Origin: an uncultured Clostridia bacterium
GTDB taxonomy: Bacteria; Bacillota; Clostridia; Saccharofermentanales; DTU023
Reading direction: 5' to 3'
Length of the DNA stretch: 64,000 nucleotides
Assembly (NCBI GenBank): GCA_946220865.1
Contig: CAMJYM010000010.1
Span: 11,748 to 75,747 of the forward strand
The first letter of the stretch is position 1, and every line of letters starts with the position of its first letter. Made by a program: the position numbers and the translations under genes. The notes below the pieces were generated by a model. It saw only the letters and a program-made list of their open reading frames with translations. It did no database searches and had not been told where the DNA came from. Below are positions 54,407 through 62,507 of the stretch, piece by piece.

Positions 54407-55213
54407 ATGACAGAAGTGTACACGCTGGGCGTCGACGTTGGCTCTACGGCGAGCAAATGTGTGATTCTCCGTGATGGCAGAGAGATTGTGGCGCTTTCTC
54501 TGGTTCCTTATGGAGCAGGGAGCAGCGGCCCTGGACGCGCCATTGAAGAGGTTCTGGAAAAGGCAGGAAAAACGACGTCCGAGATGGCGGGAATCCTGGC
54601 CACGGGTTACGGGCGCAAGCAGCTCGCGATCGCAGAGCAGAGCATGAGCGAACTTTCCTGCCATGCCAGGGGGGCTCATTTTCTCTTTCCAGGGGTGCGC
54701 AGCGTCATTGATATCGGGGGTCAGGATGTGAAGATACTCAGCATTGGCCCCAACGGTATGCTGGAAAATTTTGTCATGAACGATAAATGCGCAGCGGGAA
54801 CAGGGCGTTTTCTGGACGTCATGGCGCACATTCTTGAATTACGGACAGACGAGCTTGCAGATTATGCGGAACGTGCTCAGAAAGAAATTGTCATCAGCTC
54901 TACCTGTACCGTCTTTGCCGAATCTGAAGTGATTTCCCAGCTGGCCGCAGGCTGTGACAAGGCCGATCTTATTCGAGGTATCTGTGTGGCCATCGCGGCC
55001 AAGGTTGCCGGACTTGCACGTCGTATTGGCGTCCGTGATGAACTTGTGATGACGGGCGGAGTCGCGCATAACCGGGCTGTACGCAATGCTTTGGCAGAGG
55101 CTTTGGAGCATCCGATCAATAGTGATGAATACTGTCAGCACGTCGGAGCTCTGGGGGCTGCGCTCTTTGCCTGGCAGCGCTGCCACAAGCTGGCAGCTGA
55201 AAACTCAAATTGA
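54407..55213 (+). CDS. hgdC: 2-hydroxyglutaryl-CoA dehydratase activator (archerase)
   Basis: This 268-residue ATPase of the ASKHA fold injects one high-energy electron into HgdAB at the cost of ATP. DVGSTASKCVI is the first phosphate loop, DIGGQDVKIL the second. Cys128 in NDKCAAGTGRF and Cys167 in SSTCTVFAESEV match the two cysteines that bind the inter-subunit [4Fe-4S] cluster in Acidaminococcus HgdC (127 and 166). ATG 54407 lies just after the gctB stop. Confidence 0.95.
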   Translation: MTEVYTLGVDVGSTASKCVILRDGREIVALSLVPYGAGSSGPGRAIEEVLEKAGKTTSEMAGILATGYGRKQLAIAEQSMSELSCHARGAHFLFPGVRSVIDIGGQDVKILSIGPNGMLENFVMNDKCAAGTGRFLDVMAHILELRTDELADYAERAQKEIVISSTCTVFAESEVISQLAAGCDKADLIRGICVAIAAKVAGLARRIGVRDELVMTGGVAHNRAVRNALAEALEHPINSDEYCQHVGALGAALFAWQRCHKLAAENSN

Positions 55214-55228
55214 GGAAAGGAGACAAGG

Positions 55229-56497
55229 GTGGCTGAACAAAAAGGAGAGTTTGCAGAAAAAAACAGAGAGAATCCTTCTGCAGACGGTGAGAAGAAAGAA
55301 GCCAAACTCATGTTGCGTGAGGTAGTGGCAAAGGTTTATGAAGAAGCCTTTGAAGCGAAGGCAAGAGGCGAACTCGTAGGCTGGTCCGCATCTAAGTTCC
55401 CGGCCGAGATCTGTGAAACCCTGGGGCTGCATGTTGTTTATCCCGAAAATCAGGCGGCGGGTATTGCTGCGCGCCATGGAGGACAGCGTCTCTGTGAAGC
55501 CGCAGAGGCCATGGGCTACGACAATGACATCTGCGGCTACTGCCGTATCAGTCTGGCCTATGCGGCCGGAGTAGAGGCAGAAGAACGTCCCATGCCTCAG
55601 CCGGATTTCGTCCTTTGCTGCAATAACATCTGCAACTGCATGACCAAGTGGTACGAGAATATTGCTCGTATGAAAAATATTCCGCTCATCATGTTTGATG
55701 TTCCCTACAACAACACACCTGAAGTTTCTCAGGATACTGTGGACTACATGAAAGGCCAATTCTACGATGCCATTCAGCAGCTGGAAGCCATCTCCGGAAA
55801 GAAATGGGATGAGAAGCGTTTTGCAGAGGTTTGCCGCAACGCCAACCGCAGTGCCAAAGCCTGGCTTAAAGCCTGTTCATATTGTTCGGTAAAACCCTCC
55901 CCGCTGGCTGGTTTCGACCTCTTTAATCACATGGCGGACATTGTCACGGCCCGCTGCCGTGTCGAAACAGCCGAAGGTTTTGAGAAGCTGGCAGAGGAAT
56001 ACGAGGCTTCCGTCAAAGAGGGACGTTCGACCTGGCACTACGATGAGAACTACCGCATTATGTTCGAGGGCATACCCTGCTGGCCCGAATTAAAGAAACT
56101 CTTCACCCCTTTGAAAAGCAAAGGCATCAACACCACGGCTGTCGTCTATGCTCCAGCTTTCGGTTTTGTTTATGACGACCTGGATGGACTCATGCGCGCC
56201 TATTGCAAAGCGCCAAACTCCGTCTGTCTGGAAACCGGGGTGGAATGGCGTGAAACCCTCTGCCGCGAAAACCAGGTAGATGGAGCGCTGGTTCACTACA
56301 ACCGCAGCTGCAAACCCTGGAGCGGATATATGCCGGAAATGGAACGACGTTTTCGTCGTGATCTGCAGATTCCCGTGGTTTCTTTTGACGGCGACCAGGC
56401 AGATCCGCGCAACTACTCAGACGAACAGTATCAGACCAGGGTAGAAGGTCTGTTTGAGGAAATGGAAATGGCCAAGGGCCGTGGGGAGGAAGACTGA
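55229..56497 (+). CDS. hgdA: (R)-2-hydroxyglutaryl-CoA dehydratase alpha subunit
   Basis: This 422-residue iron-sulfur protein forms with HgdB the oxygen-sensitive enzyme that dehydrates 2-hydroxyglutaryl-CoA to glutaconyl-CoA through a ketyl radical. Cluster-binding cysteines are visible in NDICGYCRISLAYA, VLCCNNICNCMTKW and ACSYCSVKPSPLAG. The start is GTG at 55229 behind GAGGAAAGGAG. The first 30 residues are polar and may be an extension. It is shorter than A. fermentans HgdA (about 477). Paralogues act on lactoyl- or phenyllactyl-CoA; the gct/gcd context decides. Confidence 0.93.
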   Translation: MAEQKGEFAEKNRENPSADGEKKEAKLMLREVVAKVYEEAFEAKARGELVGWSASKFPAEICETLGLHVVYPENQAAGIAARHGGQRLCEAAEAMGYDNDICGYCRISLAYAAGVEAEERPMPQPDFVLCCNNICNCMTKWYENIARMKNIPLIMFDVPYNNTPEVSQDTVDYMKGQFYDAIQQLEAISGKKWDEKRFAEVCRNANRSAKAWLKACSYCSVKPSPLAGFDLFNHMADIVTARCRVETAEGFEKLAEEYEASVKEGRSTWHYDENYRIMFEGIPCWPELKKLFTPLKSKGINTTAVVYAPAFGFVYDDLDGLMRAYCKAPNSVCLETGVEWRETLCRENQVDGALVHYNRSCKPWSGYMPEMERRFRRDLQIPVVSFDGDQADPRNYSDEQYQTRVEGLFEEMEMAKGRGEED

Positions 56498-56498
56498 G

Positions 56499-57647
56499 AT
56501 GGCGAGCATCAAAGAATGCCTGAGTGAATTTGCGCACGTGGCAAGACATCCCGAAGAACAGTTAAAAAAATATCGGAGTCAGGGTCTGAAAGCCATTGGC
56601 TGTACCCCCTATTATGCCCCTGAGGAGTTGATTGAAGCAGCAGGTATGGTGCCCTTCGGCCTCTGGGGCAAAGCTGGAGTACCAAAAAAAGCCAGGGAAT
56701 ATTTCGCTTCTTTTTATTGCTCACTTGCCCAGATGAACATGGAAATGGCGTTGGATGGAAGCCTCGACGGCCTTTCTGCGGTACTTTTCTCCGTTCTATG
56801 CGACACTCTCCGTCCGGCTTCTCAGAACTTCAAAGTGGGTGCTGATATTCCCATGCTGTTCCTGGCTCATCCCCAGAATCGACGTACCGGCTACGGTGTG
56901 ACCTATTTCGCCCAACTTCTGGAAAATCTTTGTACGGAACTGGAGAAGATTTCTGACCGCCCCATTGGCGAAGAAGATATCAGAAGGGCAATCCGCATTT
57001 ACAACGAAAACCGACGGGAAAAGAGGCGTTTCTGTACCCTCTGCGCTGAGAAAGCAGGCCTGATCTCTGCGGTAGACCGGCATCTGGTGATGAAAGCCTC
57101 TTATTTTATGCGTAAAGAGGAACACAGCCGTCTTCTCAGAGAACTGAATCAGGCTCTGGAAGCAGCGGCAGTTCCTGATTTTTCAGGTTTCCGTGTTGTC
57201 ACATCGGGGATCCTTCTCGACAGTGAAAAACTCCTGCAGCTCTTTGATCAATATCAACTGGCCATTGTCGGAGATGATCTGGCCCAGGAAAGCCGCGGTA
57301 TTCGTGTTGATGCAGCTGAAGAGGGTGACCCGATCCGCGCTCTGGCCTTACAGTTCAGCCGCCAGAATCAAGACCCTCTTCTCTATGATCCCACCATTTA
57401 TTCCCGCAGCAGCTATATTAAACGCCTTATTCGCGACAGCCATGCGGACGGTCTGGTTCAGATCATGATGGTTTTCTGCGATCCGGAAGAGCTTGAATTC
57501 CCCGATCTGAGCCGAGCCGTGAGCGAAGCGGGGGCGTCGTTGCTGAAGCTTTCCTACAGTCATGAAATGGTGGATTTTGGCCAGGCTGAAACGTCTCTGG
57601 AAACCTTTGCGGCCATGCTCTCGGAGAAGAGGGAGATGGGAACATGA
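56499..57647 (+). CDS. hgdB: (R)-2-hydroxyglutaryl-CoA dehydratase beta subunit
   Basis: This 382-residue partner of HgdA has the family pattern GCTPYYAPEELIEAAGMVPF, SFYCSLAQMNMEMAL, FSVLCDTLRPASQNFK and, near the C-terminus, VFCDPEELEFPDL. Length equals A. fermentans HgdB. ATG 56499 follows GGGGAGGA and the hgdA stop by one base. The end overlaps birA by four bases. Confidence 0.94.
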   Translation: MASIKECLSEFAHVARHPEEQLKKYRSQGLKAIGCTPYYAPEELIEAAGMVPFGLWGKAGVPKKAREYFASFYCSLAQMNMEMALDGSLDGLSAVLFSVLCDTLRPASQNFKVGADIPMLFLAHPQNRRTGYGVTYFAQLLENLCTELEKISDRPIGEEDIRRAIRIYNENRREKRRFCTLCAEKAGLISAVDRHLVMKASYFMRKEEHSRLLRELNQALEAAAVPDFSGFRVVTSGILLDSEKLLQLFDQYQLAIVGDDLAQESRGIRVDAAEEGDPIRALALQFSRQNQDPLLYDPTIYSRSSYIKRLIRDSHADGLVQIMMVFCDPEELEFPDLSRAVSEAGASLLKLSYSHEMVDFGQAETSLETFAAMLSEKREMGT

Positions 57648-58384
57648 GCGATAACATCATTCGTTTTGAAGAGCTGCCGTCCACGAACGATTACCTCAAA
57701 GAAAAGGCTCAAGAAGGACTACCGGCCTGGACGGCAGTCCTTGCCAATGGTCAGAGCCAGGGACGCGGCAAACGGGGTAGAAACTTTTTTTCCCCCAGGG
57801 GCAGCGGACTTTATATGAGTGTCCTGCTGCGCGAGCTGCCTCTCTCTCCTGATTCCATCATGCTCACCTCGCTGGCTGCTCTGGCTGCGGTCCAGGCCAT
57901 AGAAGAGGTCGTTTACGTCAGCCCGGCCATTAAGTGGGTCAACGATCTTTATTTGAATAATAAAAAAGTCGCAGGCATTCTCACGGAAGCTGTGGCTTCT
58001 CCGCAAAGTGGCAAGCTCGACAGTGTGGTGATTGGCCTGGGGGTCAATCTTTATCCTCCGGAGGAGGGCTTTCCGGAAGAACTGAACTCAAGCGCCGGGA
58101 CTTTACTGAGCAGAAAACCAGAAGGCCTTGATCTCAGTGACCGATTGGCCCAGGCGTTTCTGAAAAAACTTCATTACGTCATAGAGTGCAAAGACCGCAT
58201 GCGCCTGCTCAGGACCTATCGCGAACGCAGTCTTTTGATCGGTCACAAGGTTTTACTCCGTGACGGAAACAGTGAATGTCGGGGACTAGCTGCCGGTATC
58301 AATGAAAGCGGCTGCTTGCTTTTAAAAATCGGGACGGGCGAATTACGCAGCTTTAACTGCGGCGATGTCAGCCTTCTCGCCTGA
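57644..58384 (+). CDS. birA: Biotin-protein ligase without DNA-binding domain
   Basis: This 246-residue ligase joins biotin to acceptor lysines, here presumably Lys109 of GcdC. The catalytic core starts at once (IRFEELPSTNDYLKEKAQ), with the biotinyl-AMP loop QGRGKRGRNFFSPRGSG, KWVNDLYLNNKKVAGIL and a C-terminal SH3-like part. The N-terminal helix-turn-helix of repressor-type BirA is absent, so it should not regulate. It overlaps hgdB by four bases. Confidence 0.94.
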   Translation: MSDNIIRFEELPSTNDYLKEKAQEGLPAWTAVLANGQSQGRGKRGRNFFSPRGSGLYMSVLLRELPLSPDSIMLTSLAALAAVQAIEEVVYVSPAIKWVNDLYLNNKKVAGILTEAVASPQSGKLDSVVIGLGVNLYPPEEGFPEELNSSAGTLLSRKPEGLDLSDRLAQAFLKKLHYVIECKDRMRLLRTYRERSLLIGHKVLLRDGNSECRGLAAGINESGCLLLKIGTGELRSFNCGDVSLLA

Positions 58385-58396
58385 GGAGGCATGACC

Positions 58397-59005
58397 ATGC
58401 CAGAAAATGAAGCTTTGAAACAAAATAGCTTATTGCAGAAAGAAAAAACAGAGCAGCATAGCAGACTGAGCGGCTGGCTTCAGATGGCTCTTCTGGCCGC
58501 TATTCTGTCCGTATTCTCGCAGATCTCCATACCTCTTCCTGGCGGCGTTCCCATGACCCTGCAAACCTTTGCTCTGGCTTTTATCGCCTATTGGGCGGGT
58601 TCAAGCCAGGCTTTCCGGGCTGTCGTTCTTTATCTCCTGATGGGAGCATTGGGACTTCCGGTTTTTGCAGGTTTTAAAGGTGGATTCCAGTGTTTTCTGG
58701 GACCGACTTCAGGTTTCCTCCTGGGCTTTGCCGCCATGGCTTTGGTGATCGGCCTTTCGCGACTGCGTCCCTCCCGGACGCTTGGGATCGTCTGCGGTCT
58801 TGCTGGTCTTGCCTGTTGTCATGCCATGGGACTTTGCGGTCTTATGCTTGTCCTGAAACTTTCGCCGGAGCGAGCCTTCATGGTCGGAAGCCTGCCTTTT
58901 CTTGCGAAGGATGTTTTATCGGCGGCCGCAGCCTGGGCGGCTGTCCGACAGCTCGACAAACGCCTGTGTTTTGAATCTCTTAAACAGCTGGCCCTCAGGT
59001 TCTGA
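58397..59005 (+). CDS. bioY: BioY biotin transporter
   Basis: This 202-residue membrane protein is the substrate-binding S component of biotin ECF transporters, with six predicted segments. The BioY signature region includes ISIPLPGGVPMTLQTFALAF, VLYLLMGALGLPVFAGFKGG and GPTSGFLLGF. GAGGAGG lies 7 bases before ATG 58397; an ATG at 58391 is too close. It is encoded after birA, so the operon imports and attaches its own biotin. No ECF energising module is in the window. Confidence 0.94.
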   Translation: MPENEALKQNSLLQKEKTEQHSRLSGWLQMALLAAILSVFSQISIPLPGGVPMTLQTFALAFIAYWAGSSQAFRAVVLYLLMGALGLPVFAGFKGGFQCFLGPTSGFLLGFAAMALVIGLSRLRPSRTLGIVCGLAGLACCHAMGLCGLMLVLKLSPERAFMVGSLPFLAKDVLSAAAAWAAVRQLDKRLCFESLKQLALRF

Positions 59006-59094
59006 TGGCCCTCATCGGCTCTTTGCTGCAAGCGGCGCAAAAATACGACATGAAATAAAAATATTGCATGATAAATTAAAAGGAGTGCAATCAA

Positions 59095-60087
59095 ATGAAA
59101 GTATTTTGTTATGGTGTTCGTCGCGTGGAACGTCCCCTCTTTGAAGAGATCAATGAGCAATTCCACTATGACCTGGTCCTGACGGCAAGGTACCTTGATA
59201 CCGAAGAATCGGCACGCCTCGCAAAAGGCTGTGACGCCGTTCTGCTGCGCGGAAATTGCAAGGCAAATCGGCAGAATCTGCAGGTTTTCAAAGAACTCGG
59301 CATTCCCTATCTATTGACGCGGTCTGTCGGAACCGATCATATTGACCTGAAAGCAGCGCATGAGTTGGGGTTTCAAATGGCCAGAACGCCGGCCGCTTCT
59401 CCCTATGCGGTGGCAGAGCTGGCGGTCAGTATGGCCTTCGCACTGCACAGAAGACTGCCCTATATTGTCAGCCGCACACATATGGGTCAGTTTGAGACAG
59501 ATCCTGAAATGTTCAATAATGAAGTGAACGGCAGTACCGTCGGCATCATCGGCATTGGCAGAATTGGTCAGATTGTCGCCAGGGTCTTTTCCAGCCTCTC
59601 GGCCCGTGTTCTGGCTTATGATCCCTATCCGCCCAAAGGCATTGAAGAATTTTGCGAGCTGGTGGATAAGGAATACTTGATCCGCAACAGCGATATCATC
59701 ACCTTGCACTGTCCCTACATCGCCTCTCAGGGAAAAGTTCTGGGAGAAAAAGAATTTGAGATGATGAAAAAAACAGCCATTGTCATCAACTGCGCCCGGG
59801 GTGAGCTGGTGGATACCGAAGCCCTTTATCGTGCGATCTCTACGGATCAAATTTACGGCGCCGGTCTGGATACTCTTGAGAACGAATCCAAGTTCTTCTT
59901 CAAGATGCCTGAAGAATACGATGAAAACATGACCGTGATTCAGGGCGTGAAAAATCTCTACCCACGCGTTATCTCCACGCCGCATCTTGGTTCTTATGCG
60001 GTGAAAGCAACCAAACAGACCATCGAAGCCAGCTTTGAAAATCTGCGAAAAATTGCTGCAGGCGAAGTCTGCGAAAACGCGATTTAA
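59095..60087 (+). CDS. hgdH: (R)-2-hydroxyglutarate dehydrogenase
   Basis: This 330-residue NAD-dependent D-2-hydroxyacid dehydrogenase reduces 2-oxoglutarate to (R)-2-hydroxyglutarate, the first committed step of the pathway. The nucleotide fold is VGIIGIGRIGQIVARVFSS (near residue 149). Catalytic residues are Arg in INCARGELVDTEALYRA, Glu in AGLDTLENE and His in STPHLGSYAV. Its N-terminus, MKVFCYGVRRVERPLFE, and the LRGNCKANRQNL and TRSVGTDHID segments follow Acidaminococcus HgdH closely. D-lactate dehydrogenase is the alternative, but context argues for HgdH. It starts 89 bases after bioY behind AAAAGGAG. Confidence 0.9.
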   Translation: MKVFCYGVRRVERPLFEEINEQFHYDLVLTARYLDTEESARLAKGCDAVLLRGNCKANRQNLQVFKELGIPYLLTRSVGTDHIDLKAAHELGFQMARTPAASPYAVAELAVSMAFALHRRLPYIVSRTHMGQFETDPEMFNNEVNGSTVGIIGIGRIGQIVARVFSSLSARVLAYDPYPPKGIEEFCELVDKEYLIRNSDIITLHCPYIASQGKVLGEKEFEMMKKTAIVINCARGELVDTEALYRAISTDQIYGAGLDTLENESKFFFKMPEEYDENMTVIQGVKNLYPRVISTPHLGSYAVKATKQTIEASFENLRKIAAGEVCENAI

Positions 60088-60112
60088 GCCTTGCGTCTTT
60101 TCCTTTATTAAC

Positions 60113-60151
60113 AGGAAGGCAGCTGTTTCCTTATGGACCGGCTGCCTTTCT
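60113..60151 (+). terminator. Terminator of the hydroxyglutarate gene set
   Basis: AGGAAGGCAGC and GCTGCCTTTCT pair over 11 bases (one G-T), followed by a short T-rich tail (GTTCTGC). It is 25 bases after the hgdH stop. Confidence 0.75.
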
Positions 60152-60213
60152 GTTCTGCATAAAGTTGGAAAATTGACTACTTTCTAAATGAAGCAGACGC
60201 TTTGCTTTCCTTT

Positions 60214-60248
60214 CAGGCGGCTATAATAAGAAATCAGCTTCATTAAAA
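60214..60248 (+). repeat. Composite repeat, copy B
   Basis: 35 bases identical but for one position to 42981-43015, containing GGCTATAATAAG. It lies just upstream of the NUDIX pseudogene start. Confidence 0.75.
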
Positions 60249-60271
60249 ATCATTGAAAGAGGCGAAAGCGC

Positions 60272-60699
60272 ATGATTCAGGATATTGCCCCGCATGTTTT
60301 CTATAATACCTAATCAATCCCGCAGTGATTGTTGGCGTTATTAACGACGACCGCCTCCTCGTGACCCGATACCGGCAGGGCTTTACCCTGAGCGCCCTGA
60401 TCGCAGGTTTTACAGAAATCGGCGAAACGCTGGAAGAAACGGTTGCTCGCGAAGTCATGGAAGAGGTCGGCTTGCGGGTTAAAAACATCCGCTATTACAA
60501 ATCTCAGCCCTGGGGTATTGCTGAGGATCTTCTGGCCGGTTTTTACTGTGATCTCGACGGAGATGCCACCATACATCTGGAAGAGAACGAATTAAAAGAA
60601 GCGGCCTGGCTCAGACCGGAAGAGATTGTGCTTCATTCTCAGGACTACAGTCTCACCAACGAAATGATGAGCCGCTTTAAAGCCGGGGAGCCCTGCTAA
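60272..60699 (+). pseudogene. NUDIX hydrolase (NudC-like) with internal deletion
   Basis: ATG 60272, after GAAAGAGGCG, gives MIQDIAPHVFYNT and a stop. These are the typical first residues of clostridial NADH-pyrophosphatase-like NUDIX proteins. Shifted by one base, the frame continues LINPAVIVGVINDDRLLVTR and a full NUDIX box (GFTEIGETLEETVAREVMEE then VGLRV), then the NudC-like SQPWGIAEDLLAGF. The middle part, normally over 100 residues including a zinc ribbon, is absent. Translation of the intact NUDIX half from GTG 60325 (124 residues) is conceivable but no ribosome site supports it. Confidence 0.75.
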
Positions 60700-60728
60700 G
60701 GCGTGCACAATCGGGATTATCCTGAGGC

Positions 60729-60760
60729 TTGACTTCACACCTCTTTAGGGAGGGTGTAAA
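60729..60760 (+). promoter_or_regulatory. MerR-type promoter/operator
   Basis: TTGACT and TGTAAA are set 20 bases apart, longer than normal. The spacer holds the dyad ACACCTC...GAGGGTGT, the arrangement of MerR-family promoters. The first ATG after it (60763) opens only five codons. The SDR gene begins 140 bases on. Confidence 0.5.
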
Positions 60761-60902
60761 AAGATGATTGTTAGAATTTGACGCGCAGAAGGCTATCAGA
60801 GTGGGAAGCAGAGCTATGAACGACATCGCTTGCATAGCAGTGGAAGCGATCATATTTTGACGGAGCGATAATGGTTAAGGCGATGCTTATGGAGGGTAAG
60901 AG

Positions 60903-61691
60903 ATGAATAAAGTTGCTGTCGTTACTGGGGGAAGCAGCGGCATCGGGAAAGAAACCGCCCGGCTGCTCAGCCAAAAAGGTTACACAGTCTTTGAATTTTC
61001 CAGAAGCGGCCGGGATGAAGATCTTGTCAAACATATCACTGTCGACGTGACGGATGAAGGTCAGGTCAGAGCAGCTTTTGAACAGGTATTTTCCGAAAGA
61101 GGACGTTTGGATCTCCTGGTGAATAACGCAGGCATGGGCATTTCCGGTGCGATTGAATTTACCGAAATTCAAGAAGCCAGGCACATTTTTGACGTGAACT
61201 TTTTCGGCGTGTTTTCTTGCATAAAAGAGAGTCTGCAATATCTCCGCAAGACGCAAAACTCCCAGATCATCAATGTCAGTTCTGTGGCAGCGGTATTTTC
61301 TATTCCTTATCAATCTTTCTACTCGGCCACAAAATCTGCCCAGAATTCACTGACCCTCGCGCTGTCAAGCGAACTGCGTCCGTTCCACATACGCGTGAAT
61401 GCCATTATGCCCGGAGATGTCCATACAGGCTTTACTGAGGCTCGCAGCAAAAATGAGGTCGGAGCAGAATTCTACGGAGATATCATTAAGAACGCTGTCG
61501 CCGTCATGGAAAAGGACGAGATCAGAGGGATGAGCCCGGAAAAGATCGCGGAAGCCATTGTCAAAGTCTCTCAGAAAAAATGCACCGGCAAGCTCTTTAC
61601 AGTCGGCGGCAAATACAAGGCTGCTGTATTTCTTTCCCGCTTCCTTCCTGTCAGTTTTGTGACCAAACTCATTGCCGACATGTACCGCTAG
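60903..61691 (+). CDS. Short-chain dehydrogenase/reductase
   Basis: This 262-residue SDR has the cofactor motif TGGSSGIG near residue 9, NNAG near residue 75, catalytic Ser in INVSSVAAVF and the YSATK pair near residue 140. Substrate unknown; the C-terminal hydrophobic stretch (AAVFLSRFLPVSFVTKLIAD) suggests membrane contact as in lipid or sterol SDRs. A MerR-type operator precedes it. GGAGGG precedes ATG 60903. Confidence 0.88.
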   Translation: MNKVAVVTGGSSGIGKETARLLSQKGYTVFEFSRSGRDEDLVKHITVDVTDEGQVRAAFEQVFSERGRLDLLVNNAGMGISGAIEFTEIQEARHIFDVNFFGVFSCIKESLQYLRKTQNSQIINVSSVAAVFSIPYQSFYSATKSAQNSLTLALSSELRPFHIRVNAIMPGDVHTGFTEARSKNEVGAEFYGDIIKNAVAVMEKDEIRGMSPEKIAEAIVKVSQKKCTGKLFTVGGKYKAAVFLSRFLPVSFVTKLIADMYR

Positions 61692-62093
61692 GCAGCTGGT
61701 ATGAGCTATTCGCATCCCGTTACAAAGTTGCCCTCTTCGTTGAGCCGTCCTTAACAGGCTTGCTTGTGGCCCCAGCTTCTACGATTTTGCTGACCTCAGC
61801 AAAATCGTAAGTACTCTCATGTCCACTATTCTCGCAGGCAATCACCGTCCGTTCCACGGCCTATTTAAATTCCGCCGCAGGACTACCTGAAGGCCGCGCA
61901 GGAATCCCTGGCGGAAAAACGCTTTAAGACCGCGCAGAGGAAGGCGGAGGGGAGGAAGGGAAAAAAAGTAGGGCGCCGTCGTAACGTCACCCTTGCAAAA
62001 ACTTTCGTTTTTTAATTGTGACCTCATCCTAAAGATCCCGGGCTAGAAAGTCAAACTATAACAGATAAATAGCAGCGCTTGGCTCGGCCATCT
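61692..62093 (+). other. Decayed intergenic region with palindrome and repeat copy C
   Basis: No complete gene. A 28-base palindrome (13-base arms starting ACGATTTTGC around CC) lies at 61781-61808. A short open frame from about 61868 to 62014 reads as a Lys/Arg-rich tail (KRFKTAQRKAEGRKGKKVG), ending RRNVTLAKTFVF. It may be the C-terminus of a lost gene or simply the frame of the repeat. Confidence 0.5.
61975..62029 (+). repeat. Composite repeat, copy C
   Basis: Matches 42926-42980 over about 55 bases with roughly ten differences; shared words are GCCGTCGTAAC and CACCCTTGCAAAAAC. Confidence 0.7.
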
Positions 62094-62507
62094 CTACCAA
62101 ATCACAAAACAGAAGGGGTGCCCGACGGGGTCAATCAGGGTGACCCAATCATTCGTTTGTTTTTCTTCATTATGGCCAAACTGTGCTTCCGCCAGTGTTG
62201 CTCCACAATTCAGGGCGTGTTTGACAGCAGACTGCATTTCCTCCTGACTGCTGACTTCAAAATCCAGATGCTCCTGTTGCTGCTGAAAAGATTTTTGCTC
62301 CGGCCAGACAGGTCGCTCATAAATCTCATTTAATTGAATGAGAAGCCTGCAGCCTCCATCCGGGGAGGAAACCCTGCCGCATGTGGCTTCATTGATAAAG
62401 TCAATCTTCCAGTTCAGAAGTTTTGCATAAAACTCCGTCAAGAGCCTGACATCTGGACTGTCCAGGACGACCGCATCCAGATTAAATGTTTTTCCACAGT
62501 GACACAT
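62094..62507 (-). CDS. VOC (glyoxalase/bleomycin-resistance) family protein
   Basis: This 137-residue protein has a single VOC module pair: FNLDAVVLDSPDVRLLTEFY begins strand 1 and helix 1, and HLDFEV and DPVGHPFCFVIW give the usual metal-ligand strands. Its N-terminus has been altered. The codons of MCHCGKTF come from repeat copy D, and a normal start would be expected directly before NLDAVVL. ATG 62507 is my choice; there is no strong ribosome site, and in-frame starts up to 62630 exist. The gene may be poorly expressed. Confidence 0.72.
   Translation of the reverse strand: MCHCGKTFNLDAVVLDSPDVRLLTEFYAKLLNWKIDFINEATCGRVSSPDGGCRLLIQLNEIYERPVWPEQKSFQQQQEHLDFEVSSQEEMQSAVKHALNCGATLAEAQFGHNEEKQTNDWVTLIDPVGHPFCFVIW

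Noticed and set aside
59095..60087. D-lactate dehydrogenase for the 59 kb dehydrogenase
   Set aside because: The protein belongs to the same superfamily, but its N-terminal pattern follows HgdH and it stands behind the complete gcd/gct/hgd set, so hydroxyglutarate is the better substrate.
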